From positions 1 through 64,000 of the forward strand of contig NZ_WHZU01000002.1 of assembly GCF_010667655.1 (NCBI RefSeq): a DNA stretch of 64,000 nt, in the 5' to 3' direction. Below are positions 45,490 to 57,355 of this stretch, one piece after another. Origin of the DNA: Bifidobacterium saimiriisciurei. Lineage in GTDB: Bacteria > Actinomycetota > Actinomycetes > Actinomycetales > Bifidobacteriaceae. Positions within the stretch are counted from its first letter, which is position 1; each line of letters opens with the position of its first letter. The position numbers and the translations under genes are program-made. The notes beneath the pieces were generated by a model, which was not told the origin of the DNA, searched no databases, and was given only the letters and a program-made list of their open reading frames with translations.

Positions 45490-47349
45490 TCAGTGGCCTT
45501 CCGATATCCACTGTCTGATGGCCTGCTGGATGGCCTGCGGATAGATGTCCGCCCCCGCGCCTTCCATCGGATGCACGCCGTCGCTGTACAGCAGGTCGAG
45601 ATGCTGCGAGATGGCCGCATCCCAATCCACATATACGGTATTGTCCGCATGCGCCTGCGCATAGGCACGGGTGACGTCGTTGGATTCGGTGATCCAGCTG
45701 TCGGGCCCATGCCCGTTCACAATCACCAGCACGACGTCGGGGCCAATCTGTGCACGAAGCTGGTCGAGCTGGTCCGTGACGATGGCTGAGTTCGTATTCA
45801 GCCCGATGATGAGCCATGGACGCATCCGGGATTCCGCCTGCATCTGGCCGACGATGGGACCGGCTTCCATGATGGACCGGGACACCTTGGCATCGACGAG
45901 GACGCCGGGGAATCTCGCCTGCATCTGCGGGGCGGCCATGTCCATCACCGAATCGCCGATGGCAACGATCTGCGTGCCGTCCGGGAAGGAGTGGGCCGGC
46001 TTCTTCGGCCGCGGAACCGGTTTGCGCAGAATCTCGCCGTTGAGGCGGGCGCGCTCCTCCATCATTCGCTGCGTCTTCTCAAGGGCGATCTGCGTGCTCG
46101 TCTTCGCCGGGGCGTCACGCCATGCCCGGAAGCCTCCGGTGAAGGCCAGCAGTATGATCAGCATCACTGCCATGCCGCGTGCCGCGGTCTTGGCGCCGAC
46201 CGGAGGATCGGGAATGACGGCACTGATGAATCCACCACGTGCCGAGGGCTTTTCCACCAGCACACTGGAACACCATGCCAGGACCGCAGTGGCGACGAGA
46301 GCCATGGCTGCGGTCGCCAGCGGCTGTCTGACGCCCCATGAGCGCATCAGCGCGGAGCCGAGCAGCCATAACGGCCAATGCCATAGGTAGATGCCGTAGG
46401 AGTATGTTCCCGTCGCCGACAGCGGGTGCATGGCGAACAGTCCCTGCATCCAAGAGCCGCCGGTGATGGTTCCGGCTATGAGCAGTGTCGCCAGCACCGA
46501 TGCCACGGCGATGCCTCCGTGGAATGCAAAGGCGTCCTGCCTGAGGCGCAGCGCAAGCACGACCAGCAGCACCAGCGCGACGAATCCGGTGTATGCGGCG
46601 ATTCGGCGCCAGCATCGCACCGCAAGACGGGTGACGGCCATGTGACGGCGGCCCGTCGCTTCGGCATTGCGCCATGCGCAGATGCACCAGGCCAGCGCCA
46701 TACCGAGCAGGAAGCCTCCGGCGTGGGTGTCGGTTCCCTCGTACACGCGTGTGGGCGAGGCGGGATCGTAGAGCCTGGCCATCCACATGAAGCTCGCGGC
46801 GGAAAGCCCCAGCAGCACGAGGACCGCCGGTGTGGCATGACGCAGCCCCCAGAGCAAACGGACCAGCATGGGGGCGACGATGTAGAACTGGGCGAGCAGG
46901 GCTATGAACCACAGGTGCTTGAACATCTGGGGATTCATGGTGTCGAAGTAGCTGCTGCCGGAGGTGACGGCATACCAATTGTAGATGAAGGTCAGAGCCG
47001 CCGAGGCCTGCCTGCGGATGCCGACCAGGAAGTCGGTCTGCACGGCGTTCGCCAGTGTCATCACCGCCGGCACCATGACGATCAATGCCGGATACAACCG
47101 GCGGAGCCTATGGGTGAAGTAGTCGATCCAGCCGATGCGCCCATGCGCATGGAGCCGTTTGAGCATGCTGAGCGCGATGAGGAAGCCGCTGATGGTGAGG
47201 AACACATCCACGCCCACGAATCCCCCGGGCATGAGCAGGGGGTTGTAATGGTAGACGATGATGGCCGCCAGAGACAGGCCTTTGATGCCGTCGATGCCTT
47301 GGAAACGCCAGCGTGGGGTGATCTGTTCGGAGGGGGTGTCTTGGGTCAC
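45490..47349 (-). CDS. Acyltransferase-3/SGNH-domain membrane protein (OafA-like)
   Basis: About 619 residues. The N-terminal acyltransferase-3 domain starts with GIDGIKGLSLAAIIVYHYNP, has about ten hydrophobic segments and a conserved H in YHYNP. The C-terminal extracytoplasmic SGNH-like domain has GDSVMDM (Ser nucleophile) and DGVHPMEGAG (Asp/His). Such enzymes O-acetylate cell-surface glycans. The start is set at GTG 47349 because no ATG lies in frame before the domain and the long upstream open frame is antisense to another gene. Start uncertain. Divergent from the ATP-binding gene. Confidence 0.85.
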   Translation of the reverse strand: MTQDTPSEQITPRWRFQGIDGIKGLSLAAIIVYHYNPLLMPGGFVGVDVFLTISGFLIALSMLKRLHAHGRIGWIDYFTHRLRRLYPALIVMVPAVMTLANAVQTDFLVGIRRQASAALTFIYNWYAVTSGSSYFDTMNPQMFKHLWFIALLAQFYIVAPMLVRLLWGLRHATPAVLVLLGLSAASFMWMARLYDPASPTRVYEGTDTHAGGFLLGMALAWCICAWRNAEATGRRHMAVTRLAVRCWRRIAAYTGFVALVLLVVLALRLRQDAFAFHGGIAVASVLATLLIAGTITGGSWMQGLFAMHPLSATGTYSYGIYLWHWPLWLLGSALMRSWGVRQPLATAAMALVATAVLAWCSSVLVEKPSARGGFISAVIPDPPVGAKTAARGMAVMLIILLAFTGGFRAWRDAPAKTSTQIALEKTQRMMEERARLNGEILRKPVPRPKKPAHSFPDGTQIVAIGDSVMDMAAPQMQARFPGVLVDAKVSRSIMEAGPIVGQMQAESRMRPWLIIGLNTNSAIVTDQLDQLRAQIGPDVVLVIVNGHGPDSWITESNDVTRAYAQAHADNTVYVDWDAAISQHLDLLYSDGVHPMEGAGADIYPQAIQQAIRQWISEGH

Positions 47350-47508
47350 TCGATTATTTGTAGAACGGTTCTCCGACAAATGCGGCCCGTCGTTCGCATC
47401 GCGGTTGCCGGCCCTATGTCGTCCCTCATGAATTTTCGATGAACGGAGGTGAAAACCGCGCCGTTTCCCCGATCGTCGGGAGCATGATGGTGTCAAGGAG
47501 GACGTGCC

Positions 47509-48990
47509 ATGGTCGACGACTACACCGCGAAGATGACCGAGCTCATCGCATTGATGCGACTGATCGGCAACGATACCCAGCAGTGCGAGGTCAAGGAGTG
47601 CAAGCGCAAGATATCCTCGACGATCACCGACACGCTTTCCGCGTTCTCGAATGGCTCGGGCGGTTGGATCATCCTCGGGCTTTCGGAGAAGAACGGGTTT
47701 ACGCCTGTCGAGGGGTTCAACGCCCGTTCGATGCAGGAGTCGCTCAGCCAGGCCTGCGAGAAGATGACGCCGGTGGTGCGTCCCACGATCGTGACCTGCC
47801 CGTTCGAGGGCAGCAATCTGGTGTTTGCGCGGGTCGACGAGATGCTGCCCCGCGACAAGCCGTGCTTCATTTCCGCGATTGGCGCGCATGGGGGATCGTT
47901 CATCCGGACCGGTGACGGGGACCGGCGTATGACCTCGTACGAGGTGGACCGGCTCATCGAGGAGCACCTGCAGCCGACGTATGATCTGGATATCGTGCCG
48001 GGGGCCACGCGTGACGATCTCGACCCCGGACTGGTCGAAGGGCTGCTTGCGCGCGTGCGCGAGCAGCATCCCAGGGTCTTCGGCGCCCGGTCCGATGTCG
48101 ATGTGCTGCTTGATCTGCAGGCGCTGCGGCATGACGATTCCGACCACCGGCATGTCGGAGGCGTGCTTCGCCCCACGTTGGCGGGTCTGCTGGCGCTGGG
48201 GCGTTATCCGCAGAAGTTCTTTCCGCGGTTGAACGTGTCGATAGCGGTTTTCCCCGGCACCAGTCGTGACGACGTGTTCCGGGGGGACGAACGGCTTATC
48301 GCGTCGCGGACGGTGATCGGCTCGATCCCCCTGATGATCGACGACACCGTCGAATCGCTGATGCGCTGGATCGGGGCACGCAGGCCGGACTACCCGCCTG
48401 CGGTCCTGCGGGAGGCCCTTGCGAATGCGCTCACGCACCGTGACTACTCCCCTGATGCGCGTGGCACCCAGGTGCATGTGAGCGTGTTCACCGACCGCAT
48501 CGAGATAAGCAATCCGGGAGGACTCTACGGCACGGTGACGCATGACGTGCTCGCCAATCCGCATCCGGTGACGGGTACGGCGTTTTCGTCGACGCGAAAC
48601 CAGTTTCTGTTCACGCTTCTGGAGTCCACACCGTATCCGGGCGGCGGTTTCGTGAACCCGGAGGGCGGCGACGGCTATCAACGCATCGCCGCGAGTCTGA
48701 GGGAGGCCGGCATCGAACCGGCGACTACCTGCAATGACATCAACACGTTCACCATGACCATCACCAAGCATCGCACGCTCAAGCATGGCTCGCCGAGCGA
48801 AGTGTCACGGGAGATCATGACGCTGCTCGAAAGGCATTCGGCGATGAGCGTGAAGGAGATCATGCGTGAACTGCGTCTGACGCCCCTGGCCGCCACATCG
48901 GGATTGCGTGAACTGGTGAAGGAGGGCCGGGTCGCTCGGGTGCAGTTCCGAGACGACCCGACGCAGCGCTATAGGTTAAAGACCAGCTGA
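47509..48990 (+). CDS. AlbA_2/HATPase-type ATP-binding regulator-like protein
   Basis: 493 residues. The N-terminal AlbA_2/Schlafen-like domain includes CEVKECKRKISSTITDTLSAFSNGSGGWIILG. The middle carries an HATPase_c_4-like block (EALANALTHRDYS, EISNPGGLYG). The C-terminus is a winged-helix-like segment (MSVKEIMRELRLTPLAATSGLRELVKEG). Proteins of this build are annotated as putative transcriptional regulators or helicase-related ATP-binding proteins; the role is not established. A strong GGAGG lies before the ATG. It stands alone. Confidence 0.85.
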   Translation: MVDDYTAKMTELIALMRLIGNDTQQCEVKECKRKISSTITDTLSAFSNGSGGWIILGLSEKNGFTPVEGFNARSMQESLSQACEKMTPVVRPTIVTCPFEGSNLVFARVDEMLPRDKPCFISAIGAHGGSFIRTGDGDRRMTSYEVDRLIEEHLQPTYDLDIVPGATRDDLDPGLVEGLLARVREQHPRVFGARSDVDVLLDLQALRHDDSDHRHVGGVLRPTLAGLLALGRYPQKFFPRLNVSIAVFPGTSRDDVFRGDERLIASRTVIGSIPLMIDDTVESLMRWIGARRPDYPPAVLREALANALTHRDYSPDARGTQVHVSVFTDRIEISNPGGLYGTVTHDVLANPHPVTGTAFSSTRNQFLFTLLESTPYPGGGFVNPEGGDGYQRIAASLREAGIEPATTCNDINTFTMTITKHRTLKHGSPSEVSREIMTLLERHSAMSVKEIMRELRLTPLAATSGLRELVKEGRVARVQFRDDPTQRYRLKTS

Positions 48991-49045
48991 CGCCCGTGAG
49001 CCCATGGGACATGCCTGAATAGAACCGGCCTGTTGGAACGCGCCG

Positions 49046-50527
49046 TCACTTGTGGTAAAGACTCGTCCGCTCGTATTTCGGCTCGCAGCATACGTTGATG
49101 CCGAGCTTCCGATAAAGCGCCTCATCCGTGGCCGAGATGATGACGGAGAAGAACGCGTCGCAGCCCTTGAGCGCGTCGAGACCGTTGATGACCTTTGCGG
49201 CGACAGGGTCGACGGCGCTGGTGATGGATAGCGCCATGAGGGTCTCGTCGGAGTGCAGTCGGGGGTTGACGCTGCTGAGATGTTCGGTCTTGAGCCGGCA
49301 GATCGGCTCGATGGCATCGTCGTGGATGACGCTCAGCGTATCGTCCACGCCGGCGACGGACTTGAGCGCGTTCATGAGCAGGGCGCTGGCCGCGCCAAGC
49401 AGTTCGCCTGTTTTGCCGGTGACGACGCGCCCGTCGGGAAGGACCATGGCGCCTGCCGGCCCGCCGGTGGCCTGTTCCTTGTCGAGCGCGGCCTTCCGCG
49501 CCGGGGAGAGATTCTCGTCCACGCCGGCCTTCGCCATGATGGAGCGCAGACGTTCAATCTGGTCCTCGCCTTCTCCGGTGCGCTTGAAGTTGACGCATGC
49601 GGTGAAGTAGCGTCGCACGATCTCCATGCGCGAGGCGTCTCGGCACGCTTCGTCGTCGGTGATGGCGTAGCCGGCCATGTTGACGCCCATGTCGGTCGGG
49701 CTGGCGTAGGGGCTCTCCCCCATGATCGTCTCCATCATGGCCTTGAGCACGGGGAACGCCTCGACGTCGCGATTGTAGTTGACGGTGGTTTCGCCGTACG
49801 TCTCCAAGTGGAACGGATCGATGATGTTCGCATCGTCGAGGTCGGCCGTGGCGGCCTCATAGGCGATGTTGACGGGGTGGTTGAGCGGCAGGTTCCAGAT
49901 GGGGAACGTCTCGTATTTGGCGTAGCCGGCCTGTACGCCACGCTTGTGCTCGTGATAGAGCTGGGAAAGGCAGGTGGCGAGTTTGCCGGAACCGGGACCG
50001 GGCGCGGTGACCACGACGAGCGGACGACTCGTCTCGATGTAGTCGTTGCGCCCGTAGCCGTCGTCGGAGACGATGCGTTCGATGTCGTGCGGGTATCCGG
50101 CGATGGGATAGTGCAGTCTGCAGGTGACGCCGAGCTGACCGAGACGCTGGCGGTAGGCGTCGGCGGCGGGCTGCCCGGCATATTGGGTGAGGACCACCGA
50201 GCCGACGAGGAATCCGTATGAGCGGAAGATGTCGATGAGACGCAGCACGTCCTCATCGTAGGTGATGCCGAGGTCGCCGCGGATCTTGGCCTTCTCGATG
50301 TGGTTGGCGTTGACGGCGATGACGATCTCCACGTCATCGGCAAGGCTCTGCAGCATGCGGAACTTGGCATCGGGCTCGAAGCCGGGAAGGACCCGTGACG
50401 CGTGATGGTCGTCGAACAGCTTGCCGCCGAATTCCAGATACAGCTTGCCGCCGAACTGCGCGATGCGCTTTCGGATGTTGGCGGCCTGCAATTCGATGTA
50501 CTTGTCGTTGTCAAAACCCTGTCGCAT
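49046..50527 (-). CDS. DUF1846 family protein
   Basis: 493 residues. The conserved DUF1846 N-terminus is clear (MRQGFDNDKYIELQAANIRKRIAQFGGKLYLEFGGKLFDDHHA, split here by lines), with a mid-region nucleotide-binding-like motif (TAPGPGSGKLATCLSQLYHE) and conserved GESPYASPTDMGVNMAGY. Function is unproven. It resembles a P-loop-type kinase or lyase fold. Isolated on the minus strand between the ATP-binding gene and pta. Confidence 0.88.
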   Translation of the reverse strand: MRQGFDNDKYIELQAANIRKRIAQFGGKLYLEFGGKLFDDHHASRVLPGFEPDAKFRMLQSLADDVEIVIAVNANHIEKAKIRGDLGITYDEDVLRLIDIFRSYGFLVGSVVLTQYAGQPAADAYRQRLGQLGVTCRLHYPIAGYPHDIERIVSDDGYGRNDYIETSRPLVVVTAPGPGSGKLATCLSQLYHEHKRGVQAGYAKYETFPIWNLPLNHPVNIAYEAATADLDDANIIDPFHLETYGETTVNYNRDVEAFPVLKAMMETIMGESPYASPTDMGVNMAGYAITDDEACRDASRMEIVRRYFTACVNFKRTGEGEDQIERLRSIMAKAGVDENLSPARKAALDKEQATGGPAGAMVLPDGRVVTGKTGELLGAASALLMNALKSVAGVDDTLSVIHDDAIEPICRLKTEHLSSVNPRLHSDETLMALSITSAVDPVAAKVINGLDALKGCDAFFSVIISATDEALYRKLGINVCCEPKYERTSLYHK

Positions 50528-50648
50528 GTGGCGGGGATCCCTTCTCGAACGGCGATGCGAATGAAAGCATTATATGGATTGGACCGGAACTACGCCGATG
50601 CGCGACACACCGTGATCGAGACGGGCAAAGACGGATCGGGAACAAGAA

Positions 50649-50677
50649 AAGGGCCACAGCATGATGCCGTGGCCCTT
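50649..50677 (-). terminator. Terminator of pta
   Basis: AAGGGCCAC/GTGGCCCTT stem around a 10-11 nt loop. The minus-strand exit is CCCTTTTCTTG. It is 33 bp after the pta stop. Confidence 0.85.
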
Positions 50678-50709
50678 CATGGCCTATGGACGTCGGTCTT
50701 GAGTCGTTA

Positions 50710-52380
50710 TCACTGTGCGGTGACGGCGGTCAGGGCGACGGTGTTGATGATGTCCTCGACATTGGCGCCGCGGGACAGGTCGTTCACCGGCTTGTTCAGA
50801 CCCTGCAGCACCGGGCCGATGGCCAGAGCGCCGGAGGAACGCTGAACGGCCTTGTAGCCGATGTTGCCGGCGCACAGGTCCGGGAACACGAACACGTTGA
50901 CGTGACCGGCGACGTCATTGCCCTTGGCCTTGGTGGATGCCACGACCGGGGACCAGGCGGCGTCGAACTGGATGGAGCCGACGACGGCCAGCTCCGGAGC
51001 CTTCTGCTTGACGATGCTGGTGGCCTCTTCGACCAGATCGACGTCGGGGCCCTTGCCGGAGCCGAGCGTAGAGTAGGACAGCATGCCGACCTTGGGATCG
51101 ATGCCGAAGGCCTTGGCGGTCTCGGCGGACTGGATGGCGATCTCGGCAAGCTGCTCGGCGTTCGGGTTCAGGTTGATGGCGCAGTCGGCGAAGACGGCCA
51201 CGTGGTCCTTGAAGCACATGAGGAACGCGCCGGAGACGAGCTTCTGACCGGGCTTGGTCTTGATGACCTGCAGGGCCGGACGCACGGTGTTGGCGGTGGA
51301 GTTGATGGAGCCGGAGACGAGGCCGTCGGCCTTGCCGAGCACCACGAGCATGGTGCCGAAGTAGCTGGCGTCGGTCAGCTGCTTGCGGGCCTGCTCCGGG
51401 GTCATGCCCTTCTTGGCGCGAAGCTCGCACAGCTTCTCGGTCATCGGGGCGAGGACTTCCTCGTCGTTCATGGACTGGAAGGTGGCCTTCTCGAGGGAGT
51501 TGAGGCCGAGCTCCTTGCCGCGGGCCAGGATCTGGTCCTTCTCGCCGACGATGATCAGGTTGACGATGTCGCGCTCGAGCAGGTAGTCGGCGGCCTTGAT
51601 GATGCGGTCTTCTTCACCCTCGGGCAGGACGATGGTCTTCTTGGCGGCCTTGGCCTTGTTCAGCAGGTCGGTCTGGAAGGCGTAGGGGGTGGTCGGCTGG
51701 GCGAAGTCCTGGTTCAGAGCGGCCAGGATCTGGGCGGCGGGGGCGTGTGCCTCGAAATCGGCGAGGGAAGCCTTGGCCTCCTCCTCGGTGCCGCAGTCAT
51801 GGGCGGGGACGGTCCAGACGGGGGCCGGGAACTCGGCGAGGGCGGCCTTCACATCGGCTGCCTTGTCGTCGGCGCAGCCGGTGAGGAACACGCCGGCGAC
51901 GGTCTGGCCGGCGGCCTCCACGCTCTTGGCGCAGGCGGCGACGGTGGCCTTGGCCTGCTCGGCGCTGCGGTTCAGTGCGCAGACGGCGAGGAACACGGGG
52001 GCCTTGAGATCGGCGGCGACTGCGGCGTTGAAGTCGAAGGCTGCGGGGTCGAAGATGTCGCTCTTGTCGGTGCCGACGACGACGACGGCTTCGGGGTCGG
52101 ACGCGGCGACTGCGGCGGAGTAAGCGCGGACGATGTCTCCGCGGGCGCCTTCCTTGTCCTCGCGGGCGCTGCAGGGACAGACGCCTACGGCCTGCTCACG
52201 GGTCTGGCCTGCGGTTGCCGCGCTAAGCAGAACATCGGTGAAGGTTTCCTTCTTGCATGCGGCCGGACGGAACACGCCTGTCTTGTACTGGCCGGCGAGA
52301 GCGGCGACGACGCCGTAGGCGACGACGTTGCGGCCATTGGCGGCCTCGGGGCTGGCGATATACACACTGGTAAGACTCAC
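50710..52380 (-). CDS. pta: Phosphate acetyltransferase
   Basis: Interconverts acetyl-phosphate and acetyl-CoA. 556 residues: an N-terminal domain (1-200, dethiobiotin-synthetase-like but without an evident Walker A) and the C-terminal PTA_PTB catalytic domain (TIVLPEGEEDRIIKAADYLLER, DGLVSGSINSTANTVRPALQ, GPVLQGLNKPVNDLSRG). The start is GTG 52380 behind AAGGAG. In the bifid shunt it links phosphoketolase-made acetyl-phosphate to acetyl-CoA. Neighbours xfp, guaA and ackA make this a central-carbon cluster, although guaA is between xfp and ackA. Confidence 0.95.
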   Translation of the reverse strand: MSLTSVYIASPEAANGRNVVAYGVVAALAGQYKTGVFRPAACKKETFTDVLLSAATAGQTREQAVGVCPCSAREDKEGARGDIVRAYSAAVAASDPEAVVVVGTDKSDIFDPAAFDFNAAVAADLKAPVFLAVCALNRSAEQAKATVAACAKSVEAAGQTVAGVFLTGCADDKAADVKAALAEFPAPVWTVPAHDCGTEEEAKASLADFEAHAPAAQILAALNQDFAQPTTPYAFQTDLLNKAKAAKKTIVLPEGEEDRIIKAADYLLERDIVNLIIVGEKDQILARGKELGLNSLEKATFQSMNDEEVLAPMTEKLCELRAKKGMTPEQARKQLTDASYFGTMLVVLGKADGLVSGSINSTANTVRPALQVIKTKPGQKLVSGAFLMCFKDHVAVFADCAINLNPNAEQLAEIAIQSAETAKAFGIDPKVGMLSYSTLGSGKGPDVDLVEEATSIVKQKAPELAVVGSIQFDAAWSPVVASTKAKGNDVAGHVNVFVFPDLCAGNIGYKAVQRSSGALAIGPVLQGLNKPVNDLSRGANVEDIINTVALTAVTAQ

Positions 52381-52566
52381 AGTCAAACTCCTTTGCAATT
52401 GTTCAGTCCTCTGTCGGGCTGAGGTGCGGGCAACACTGCTTTGCAACCGCAACCATTGTAAGTATAAAGGCCGACCCGCTATCTTATGTTGTCTTCTGTT
52501 GCATTTGCCTACCAGCAAGAGGACGGTGAGCGAAAAACGTTGGGAAAGCAACGTTCCGGATAATGG

Positions 52567-52602
52567 AAAAGCCTCCCTCCAGCGTGCTGGAGGGAGGCTT
52601 TT
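52567..52602. terminator. Terminator between xfp and pta
   Basis: AAAAGCCTCCCTCCAG/CTGGAGGGAGGCTTTT, a 16-bp perfect stem with a CGTG loop, 33 bp after the xfp stop (minus strand). T-runs exit on both strands. Upstream of pta a TATACT sequence (minus strand, about 52467) may be its -10 box. Confidence 0.93.
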
Positions 52603-52635
52603 CGCCGTTAGTCGATCAGACTACTGTGAGCAATC

Positions 52636-55113
52636 TCACTCGTTGTCGCCGGCGGTGGCGGCAGTGGCGGAGACGGCACCCGGCAGGTCGGTCTTGACGC
52701 CCGGCCACACCCAGTCGGTGTAGTCCGGGTGATCGTAACCGTTGTCGACGGCGAACTGGAAGGCCTCGAGGCGGAAGTCCTCGAGCTTCTGGATCTCGTC
52801 GGCGTACTTGTCGGCGTCGACCATGCGCAGAGCCTCGGCGGTCAGCTCGTAGCGGTCGATGTTGTTCACACGCACCATGTCGAACGGCGTGGTGGTGGAG
52901 CCCTGCTCCTCGTAGCCGTGGACGTTGAAGTTGTCGTGGTTCGGGCGATCGTAGATCAGGCCACGCACGTCGTGGGCGTAGGAGTGGTAGGCGAACAGGA
53001 CCGGCTTGTCGGCGGTGAAGAGATCGGCGAACTCCTCATCGGTCAGGGCCTCGTCGTTCTCCTTGGCGGACTGGAGCTTGACCAGATCCACCACGTTGAC
53101 GACCTTGAACTTCACGCCGAGCTTGTTCAGCTTGTCGGCGGCGGCCATGAGCTCCTGGGTCGGGACATCGCCGGCGGAGGCGAGCACGACCTGGACCTCG
53201 TCGTTGGAGGAGGCGTTGGAAGCCCACTCCCACTCGGCGGCACCCTTCTCGAGCTCGGCACGAGCCTCGTCCAGGGTCTGCCAGGTGGCGGCCGGCTGCT
53301 TGCCGGCGATGATCGCGTTGATCATGTTGGTGGACTTGTAGACCTTCTCGCCAACGGCCAGCAGCATGTTGGCATCGGCGGCGAAGTAGATGCCGATCAC
53401 GTGGTCGTTGTTGTAGCACTTGTTCAGCAGCACGGAGGTCACACCCGGATCCTGGTGCGAGAAGCCGTTGTGATCCTGACGCCACACGTGGGAGGTGACG
53501 AGCAGGTTCATGGAGGAGATCGGCTTACGCCACGGAATCTCGCGGACGGTGGCCTCAAGCCACTTGGCGTGCTGGTTCAGCATGGAGTCGATCACGTGCA
53601 CGAAGGACTCGTAGGAGCTCCAGATGCCGTGACGGCCGGTGAGCAGGTAGGCCTCGAGGAAGCCTTCCATCTGGTGCTCGGAGAGCTGCTCGACGACCTG
53701 GCCGGTGACGTTCATGTGCTCGTCGACCAGATCCGACAGGTAGCCGGCATCCCACTGCTTGTTGGTGACCTCGTAGGAGGCCTGCAGACGGTTGGAGGCG
53801 GTCTCGTCAGGTCCGAAGATACGGAACGAATCCGGGTTCAGCTTGATGACGTCGCGGGTGTAGACGCCGAGACGACGGGTGGCCTCGAGCTGGCCCCAGC
53901 CGTGGCCGAACTCCTTGACTTCCTTGACCTCGTAGTCCTCGAGCTTCGGGAGCTTCAGGTCCTCGCGGATGCGGCCGCCGTTGGCGTTCGGGTTCTCGCC
54001 GATGCGCAGCTCGCCCTGCGGCATGAACTTGGTGACCTCGGGGCGGATGGCGCCCTTCTCGTCGAACAGCTCTTCCGGCTTGTAGGACTGCAGCCACTTC
54101 TTGAGCACCATGAAGTGCTCTTCGGTGTCGCGGGCGGAGGCCAGCGGCACCTGGTGGGAGCGCCAGGAGCCCTCGGTCTTCTTGCCGTCGATGAACTTCG
54201 GGCAGGTCCAGCCCTTTGGCGTGCGGAAGATGATCATCGGGTAGAACGGACGGTGCTTGTCGTCGGTCTGAGCGGCGGCCTTGATGTCGCAGATCTCGTC
54301 GAAGACGGTCTCGAACAGCTCGGCGAAGCGGCGGTGGATCGACAGGTGGTCCTCATCGTCGAAGCCGGCGACGAACTCGTACGGCTCGTAGCCCATGCCG
54401 TGGAAGAACTCGTGCAGCTCTTCGTCGGAGATGCGGGAGAGGATGGTCGGGTTGGCGATCTTGTAGCCGTTGAGGTGCAGGATCGGCAGCACGATACCAT
54501 CGGTGCGCGGGTTGACGAGCTTGTTGGACTGCCAGCCGGTGGCCAGCGGGCCGGTCTCGGCCTCGCCGTCGCCGACGATGGCCGGCACGAACAGGCTCGG
54601 GTTGTTCATCACGGCGCCGTAGGCGTGGGACAGGGCGTAGCCCAGCTCGCCACCCTCGTGGATCGAGCCCGGGGTCTCCGGAGCGTAGTGGGAGGGGATG
54701 CCGCCCGGGTAGGAGAACTGGCGGAAGAACTTCTGCAGGCCAGCTTCGTCCTTGGTGATGTTCGGGAAGTACTCGGTGTAGGTGCCGTCAACGTAGGACT
54801 GGGAGGTGCCGGCGGGGCCACCGTGGCCCGGTCCCATGATGATCACGGTGTTCTGCTGGTGATCGGCGATAAGACGGTTGATGTGGCCGATGAGGAAGTT
54901 CAGGCCAGGGGTGGTGCCCCAGTGTCCGACCAGGCGGTGCTTCACGTCCTCACGGGTGAAGGGCTCCTTCATCAGCGGGTTGCTGCGGAGGTAGATCTGA
55001 CCGATGGAAAGGTAGTTGGTGACGCGCCAGTACTTGTCGACGGCCTCGAGGGTTTCGTCGGAGATCGGAGCGTTCAGCTTCTTCCAAGGGGTGCCAATAA
55101 CAGGACTCGTCAT
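52636..55113 (-). CDS. xfp: Xylulose-5-phosphate/fructose-6-phosphate phosphoketolase
   Basis: The key enzyme of the bifid shunt: with TPP and phosphate it splits xylulose-5-P or fructose-6-P to acetyl-phosphate plus glyceraldehyde-3-P or erythrose-4-P. 825 residues, the family size. Characteristic blocks are [19 protein letters not shown] (about residue 63), [10 protein letters not shown], the TPP-binding [14 protein letters not shown] (about 182), and the C-terminal [19 protein letters not shown]. The ATG at 55113 follows CAGGAG. It is divergent from guaA across a 530-bp AT-rich gap. Confidence 0.98.
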   Translation of the reverse strand: MTSPVIGTPWKKLNAPISDETLEAVDKYWRVTNYLSIGQIYLRSNPLMKEPFTREDVKHRLVGHWGTTPGLNFLIGHINRLIADHQQNTVIIMGPGHGGPAGTSQSYVDGTYTEYFPNITKDEAGLQKFFRQFSYPGGIPSHYAPETPGSIHEGGELGYALSHAYGAVMNNPSLFVPAIVGDGEAETGPLATGWQSNKLVNPRTDGIVLPILHLNGYKIANPTILSRISDEELHEFFHGMGYEPYEFVAGFDDEDHLSIHRRFAELFETVFDEICDIKAAAQTDDKHRPFYPMIIFRTPKGWTCPKFIDGKKTEGSWRSHQVPLASARDTEEHFMVLKKWLQSYKPEELFDEKGAIRPEVTKFMPQGELRIGENPNANGGRIREDLKLPKLEDYEVKEVKEFGHGWGQLEATRRLGVYTRDVIKLNPDSFRIFGPDETASNRLQASYEVTNKQWDAGYLSDLVDEHMNVTGQVVEQLSEHQMEGFLEAYLLTGRHGIWSSYESFVHVIDSMLNQHAKWLEATVREIPWRKPISSMNLLVTSHVWRQDHNGFSHQDPGVTSVLLNKCYNNDHVIGIYFAADANMLLAVGEKVYKSTNMINAIIAGKQPAATWQTLDEARAELEKGAAEWEWASNASSNDEVQVVLASAGDVPTQELMAAADKLNKLGVKFKVVNVVDLVKLQSAKENDEALTDEEFADLFTADKPVLFAYHSYAHDVRGLIYDRPNHDNFNVHGYEEQGSTTTPFDMVRVNNIDRYELTAEALRMVDADKYADEIQKLEDFRLEAFQFAVDNGYDHPDYTDWVWPGVKTDLPGAVSATAATAGDNE

Positions 55114-55273
55114 GTGTACTCCTGTACTTCTGCACATAATGTGCGATCGGTTATTTTCTCAGGTCCGCCAGCCCTTGCGCCCGTTGACTTGGAACGTGCA
55201 ATTGACCGGTTTTCCTAATCGCTATTCATGGTAGGAGAACTCGCGGACTTTCCCTCAACGACCACGAACACTT

Positions 55274-55305
55274 TTGTTAAAAAATGTTCAAAAAGTTTTC
55301 AACAA
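55274..55305. promoter_or_regulatory. AT-rich dyad upstream of xfp
   Basis: TTGTTAAAAA and TTTTCAACAA form a nearly perfect 10-bp inverted repeat around a 12-bp centre, 160 bp upstream of the xfp ATG. It could be a regulator site for the highly expressed phosphoketolase. No binding protein can be named. Confidence 0.4.
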
Positions 55306-55569
55306 GGATAGGAAATTGTGAATCCGCGAAGTAAGCCCGACAGCGCCAAGGGTATTGGGAAAACAGGGCTTTTCCGTTGCCTGGGTTTGCCTTGGTTTTC
55401 AAAAAACTACCACTTGGAATTACATTTCCTTTGTTAAATCCCGAGGGCGTGTCGTTATCGCTCACGGCACGTCATGCGAACGATTGCGCCATTCATCCGC
55501 CCGTGAGCGCAACGATTCCTCCCATCCCTCGGCTCGAAGGAGTCCGCGTTCGGGCAAGTTGTAATCATT

Positions 55570-55597
55570 TTGTTATGTCGCAATCACGGGACATAAT
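55570..55597 (+). promoter_or_regulatory. Predicted guaA promoter
   Basis: TTGTTA (55570-55575), 16-bp spacer, CATAAT (55592-55597), 46 bp before the ATG. A good AGGAGG ribosome binding site follows. Confidence 0.6.
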
Positions 55598-55643
55598 CGA
55601 CACATCTGTCAACCCCGCCAATTGCTTTATATAGGAGGCATTC

Positions 55644-57202
<1,559 letters not shown>

Positions 57203-57206
<4 letters not shown>

Positions 57207-57306
57207 GATTCGGTGATGGAGCGCCTTCTGCGTTGTGGAGGACTCGACGTACCGTCGTACGCCTTCGCCCCCACGCCTTGAAGTCGCACGCACCCCCGAA
57301 TCTCAC
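57203..57306. repeat. 104-bp palindromic element overlapping the guaA stop
   Basis: GTGAGATTCGG (57203-57213) pairs with CCGAATCTCAC (57296-57306). An inner CGACG-TAC-CGTCG hairpin (57245-57257) is nested inside, with partly paired GC-rich flanks. The left arm overlaps the guaA stop codon region. It may be a dispersed repeat or an mRNA 3' structure. Confidence 0.65.
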
Positions 57307-57355
57307 AAGGCTCGCTTCGCAAGCCGGAGCACCCTGCTGATGTGACATATCTCAC

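Larger units (their letters stand above)
55114..55643. promoter_or_regulatory. 530-bp divergent control region between xfp and guaA
   Basis: No gene. It is visibly AT-richer than the surroundings. It holds an AT-rich dyad (55274-55305) on the xfp side, a nested inverted repeat (CCAAGG 55346-55351 with CCTTGG 55390-55395, inside it GGAAAA with TTTTCC), and a promoter close to guaA. Short open frames here have no coding look. Confidence 0.6.

Noticed and set aside
45490..48786. Open frame of 1098 residues covering the acyltransferase and extending far upstream
   Set aside because: The upstream half is antisense to the well-supported ATP-binding gene at 47509-48990. Only the part from about 47349 has acyltransferase character.
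52729..55218. Open frame of 829 residues on the plus strand
   Set aside because: Antisense to xfp; a compositional artefact.
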